Shown here: in pieces, positions 5,479 through 7,345 of the stretch | Position numbering within the stretch: position 1 is the first letter of the stretch | Layout of the letters: every line of letters begins with the position of its first letter | Assembly (NCBI GenBank): GCA_022722495.1 | Contig: JAIJLI010000095.1 | Coordinates: forward strand, 1 to 7,345 | DNA length: 7,345 nt | Direction of reading: 5' to 3' | DNA from: Dialister sp. | Lineage (GTDB): Bacteria; Bacillota; Negativicutes; Veillonellales; Dialisteraceae | Translations under genes and position numbers: made by a program | Notes under the pieces: model-generated | Databases searched by the model: none | Told to the model about the DNA's origin: nothing | Seen by the model: only the letters and a program-made list of their open reading frames with translations

Positions 5479-5714
5479 GACTAGGATCGGAATCAGGCTG
5501 ATGAATTTTCTCAGAGAGGCAGTGGATGGTGAAAACTGCTGAAAAGGACGCAGCCACGTCACCCGAGAGTCCTTTTTTTGATCCCCCTTGCGGTATAGAG
5601 AAAAGCGGCGGCTCCGTTATCGCCCAATCGAGCAGGAAACAGCAGTCTGTTTCCATGGCAAGGTGGTACCTCACGCAATGTGCCCTGTCGGATGTTTTCC
5701 GGCAGGGATTTTTT
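5479..5714 (+). ncRNA. T-box riboswitch (tRNA-sensing leader), likely valine
   Basis: A T-box leader senses uncharged tRNA and prevents termination upstream of amino-acid genes. The T-box sequence AAGGTGGTACC (5660-5670) carries TGGT (5664-5667), which could pair with a tRNA 3' ACCA. Stem I can be drawn as GACT/AGTC (5479/5568), CGG/CCG (5488/5563), GGCTG/CAGCC (5496/5551), TTTTC/GAAAA (5506/5541) and GCAGT/ACTGC (5519/5535), with the conserved AGAGA at 5513-5517. The 3' strand of the proximal loop reads ACGTCA, so GTC (5558-5560, Val) followed by A is the best specifier. This fits a branched-chain transporter. A hairpin GGAAACAG/CTGTTTCC (5635-5654) fits stem III. The pairing was drawn by hand, and the specifier register is the least certain part. 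Confidence 0.88.
5683..5714 (+). terminator. T-box-controlled intrinsic terminator
   Basis: CCCTGTCGG (5683-5691) pairs with CCGGCAGGG (5699-5707) with one G-U pair and a 7-base loop, followed by ATTTTTT (5708-5714). It lies just after the T-box sequence, in the position expected for the terminator that competes with the antiterminator. Confidence 0.9.
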
Positions 5715-5918
5715 ATTGGCAGGAAGAGATCCCAAGGTTCACGGGTCTGGAAGACGCCTCCTCTTTGCGAGCGGTATATGCAAGCGAAATATGCGGCGGC
5801 TCTATAAGAAGCCGGATGTGCCGCCCTGCTGAACCCTTGGAAGTGACAGAACCATTTCCGCAAGCCGTTTCCCGGATCCGATCCCGGATCCTTCCCCCAT
5901 TCACGAAAGGAGTTTACT
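5715..5918 (+). other. Structured leader between T-box terminator and brnQ
   Basis: These 204 bases carry no credible gene. CCAAGGTTCA (5732-5741) can pair with TGAACCCTTGG (5830-5840, one bulge), closing a domain that itself contains GGCGGC/GCCGCC. Direct repeats CCCGGATCC occur near 5869-5891. The ribosome binding site AAAGGAG (5906-5912) is 6 bases from the brnQ ATG and is not obviously sequestered. A 9-codon ORF (5778-5807) lacks a good ribosome binding site and branched-chain codon enrichment. Function unknown. Confidence 0.5.
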
Positions 5919-7220
5919 ATGAAGAAAAATTTCTTGATCCCGATCGGGCTGATGCTCTTTGCCCTCTTCTTTGGCGCAGGGAATCTGATCTTTCCTGTGT
6001 ACATGGGCCAGAATGCAGGCGTGAATACCATTCCCGCGACGCTGGGCTTTCTTTTGACAGGTGTAGGGTTTCCGATCCTTGCCGTCGCAGCGATCGGCTA
6101 TGCCGGGAGCGACCTTGAGTCACTGGCCTCCCGTGTACACAAGGGCTACGCCATTTTCTTCACCGTCTGCCTCTACCTCACCATCGGGCCGGCTTTCGCC
6201 ATCCCCCGTACAGCGACGACATCCTATGCGATCGGCATCGCGCCCTTCTTCGGTGAATCGATGCAGCAGACCGCGCTCTATGCCTTCGCCTTTATCTTTT
6301 TCGTGATTTCCTGGTGGCTCTCCATCAGCCCGTCGAAATTGGTCAACCGCATCGGGAAAATCATCACCCCGGCACTCCTTCTCTTCCTCGCCATCCTTTT
6401 CATCACAGCGACACTCTTCCCGATGGGCAGCTGGCAGGAGGCACAGGCAGCCTATCAACCCTCTATCAAAGCACTGACGCAGGGTTTCCTCGATGGATAT
6501 AACACCATGGACGCACTGGCCGGCTTCGTCTTCGGCATCATCGTCGTCAATGCGGTCCGGCAGTATGGCGCGGCAAGCAATGAAGAGGTCGCCTCCCATA
6601 CCCTGAAGAGCGGCCTCATCGCGGGCGTCTGCCTGGCGGTCATTTACATTTTCCTCTCTTTCATCGGTGCCTGCTCTGTAGAGGAGCTGGGACTCATGAA
6701 AAACGGCGCAGACATCCTGGTCGGCACCGCGCACCACTACTTCGGCAGCTACGGCCGCATCCTGATGGGCGTGATCGTCCTCCTCGCCTGCCTCACCACC
6801 AGCGTCGGCCTCATCACCGCCTGCGGCGAATATTTCAAGAAACTCATCCCTGCTCTCTCCTACAGAGCTTGGGTGACCGTATTCTCCGTCATTTCCTTTG
6901 GTGTCGCCCTCTTCGGCCTCACCACCATCATCACCGCTGCCATTCCGGTCCTCATGTTCCTCTATCCTTTGACCATCTCCCTCATTTTCCTCACCTTTGG
7001 TGATCACCTTTTCGGCGGGAAACGCAGCGTCTACGCCTGCGCCACCCTTTGCACCCTGATCCCTGCCCTCTACGACGGATGTCACACGGCCGGTCTCTCC
7101 CTCGGCGCGATCGACGGCCTCATGCAGTCCCTCCCACTGGCAGGCTATGGACTTTCCTGGATCTTCTTCTTCCTCTTCGGAAGCGCACTTGGGATGGTCT
7201 TGGGGAAAAATAGGAATTAG
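5919..7220 (+). CDS. brnQ: Branched-chain amino acid transporter BrnQ (LIVCS family)
   Basis: A cation-coupled (sodium in characterised members) importer of leucine, isoleucine and valine in the cytoplasmic membrane. The 433 residues and about 12 hydrophobic segments (roughly 5-29, 38-60, 75-93, 118-136, 147-168, 197-214, 230-251, 278-303, 316-335, 336-360, 370-386, 408-428) are normal for the family. Recognisable motifs are FFGAGNLIFP (17-26), GPAFAIPRTATTSY (90-103) and GFLDGYNTMDALAG (189-202). Start ATG 5919 follows AAAGGAG with 6-base spacing. The gene stands alone behind a T-box leader whose likely valine specifier agrees with the substrate, so expression should rise on valine limitation. 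The last residues (RN) and the TAG stop are encoded by the heptamer array that starts at 7211, so the natural C-terminus may have been altered by that repeat. Confidence 0.95.
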   Translation: MKKNFLIPIGLMLFALFFGAGNLIFPVYMGQNAGVNTIPATLGFLLTGVGFPILAVAAIGYAGSDLESLASRVHKGYAIFFTVCLYLTIGPAFAIPRTATTSYAIGIAPFFGESMQQTALYAFAFIFFVISWWLSISPSKLVNRIGKIITPALLLFLAILFITATLFPMGSWQEAQAAYQPSIKALTQGFLDGYNTMDALAGFVFGIIVVNAVRQYGAASNEEVASHTLKSGLIAGVCLAVIYIFLSFIGACSVEELGLMKNGADILVGTAHHYFGSYGRILMGVIVLLACLTTSVGLITACGEYFKKLIPALSYRAWVTVFSVISFGVALFGLTTIITAAIPVLMFLYPLTISLIFLTFGDHLFGGKRSVYACATLCTLIPALYDGCHTAGLSLGAIDGLMQSLPLAGYGLSWIFFFLFGSALGMVLGKNRN

Positions 7221-7252
7221 GAATTAGGAATTAGGAATTAGGAATTAGGAAT
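7211..7252 (+). repeat. Six perfect TAGGAAT tandem heptamers
   Basis: Six uninterrupted copies of TAGGAAT, beginning inside the 3' end of brnQ. The TAG of unit 2 is the brnQ stop. Because 7 is not a multiple of 3, TAG appears in all three frames within three units, so the array stops translation whatever the frame. The perfect copies suggest recent expansion by slippage. The same array, with four units, follows the kinase gene. Confidence 0.95.
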
Positions 7253-7345
7253 GAAGGTGGCGGCTTCGCCGCATTTTAGATGACGGTATTCCCGTATCGT
7301 CAGCCTTCCCCTCGAGGGGAAGGTGCCCCGAAGGGGCGGATAGGG
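7253..7345 (+). repeat. Dispersed hairpin-rich repeat, right copy (cut by window end)
   Basis: Begins GAAGGTGGCGGCTTCGCCGC directly after the heptamers and continues through a perfect 20-base palindrome at 7304-7323 (centre CTCGAG) and a GCCCC/GGGGC hairpin at 7325-7337. Positions 7255-7320 are the inverted counterpart of 101-166. The palindrome could act as a bidirectional transcription stop, but no T-run follows it. The element continues past the window. Confidence 0.75.

Noticed and set aside
5778..5807. Nine-codon leader peptide ORF (MQAKYAAAL) before brnQ
   Set aside because: No good ribosome binding site and only one branched-chain codon; the T-box already explains control.
5471..6031. 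186-codon minus-strand frame across the T-box and brnQ start
   Set aside because: It lies opposite a structured leader and a real gene; no motif or start signal.
6120..7085. 321-codon minus-strand frame opposite brnQ
   Set aside because: The product is an Asp/Glu/Gly-rich shadow of a membrane protein's codons, with no motif.
7211..7252. CRISPR-like or iteron-like array
   Set aside because: The units are only 7 bases with no spacers and lie at a gene end, so it is a simple tandem repeat.

Overview
The window spans a bacterial chromosomal replication origin. Three genes on the minus strand, dnaA (1874-3463), dnaN (470-1582) and the small S4-domain gene rlbA/yaaA (258-470), run leftward. Two genes on the plus strand, a kinase-fold protein (4236-4964) and a branched-chain amino acid transporter brnQ (5919-7220), run rightward. 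Transcription therefore diverges from the dnaA region, as expected if forks leave from there. The dnaA-dnaN-rlbA order, T-box control and strong Shine-Dalgarno sequences point to a Firmicute-type organism. The kinase resembles LPS-kinase-like proteins of diderm bacteria, and the intergenic repeats remind me of gut Negativicutes such as Dialister. The lineage is an inference and was not tested.

Left to right: positions 1-257 hold a dispersed hairpin-rich repeat and a strong intrinsic terminator that closes the dnaN-rlbA transcript. The 291-base dnaN/dnaA gap holds tandem DnaA boxes followed by TAG-type DnaA-trios, arranged like the Bacillus basal unwinding system. The region upstream of dnaA (3464-3720) holds a second DnaA-box cluster, so oriC looks bipartite with dnaA between its halves. 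Positions 3721-5431 are mostly repeats around the kinase gene: a 90-base core (87/90 identical) at 3897-3986 recurs inverted at 5239-5328, and degenerate 7-base-period arrays lie inside these, also inverted. A strong promoter at 5432-5460 drives a T-box leader (about 5467-5714; likely GUC/valine specifier), then 204 bases of structured leader, then brnQ. The right end holds six perfect TAGGAAT heptamers and an inverted copy of the left-edge repeat.

The origin genes work together: DnaA opens oriC and may repress its own promoter, and DnaN is the replicative clamp. BrnQ imports Leu/Ile/Val with sodium, and transcription of its gene should rise when tRNA-Val is uncharged. The familiar neighbours recF (beyond rlbA) and rpmH/rnpA (beyond dnaA) are absent from the window, and repeats occupy those boundaries. 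I see no CRISPR array, transposase, tRNA or rRNA. The most notable points are the DnaA-box module repeated on both sides of dnaA, the kinase's atypical catalytic loop, and the heptamer arrays that supply the stop codons of two unrelated genes.
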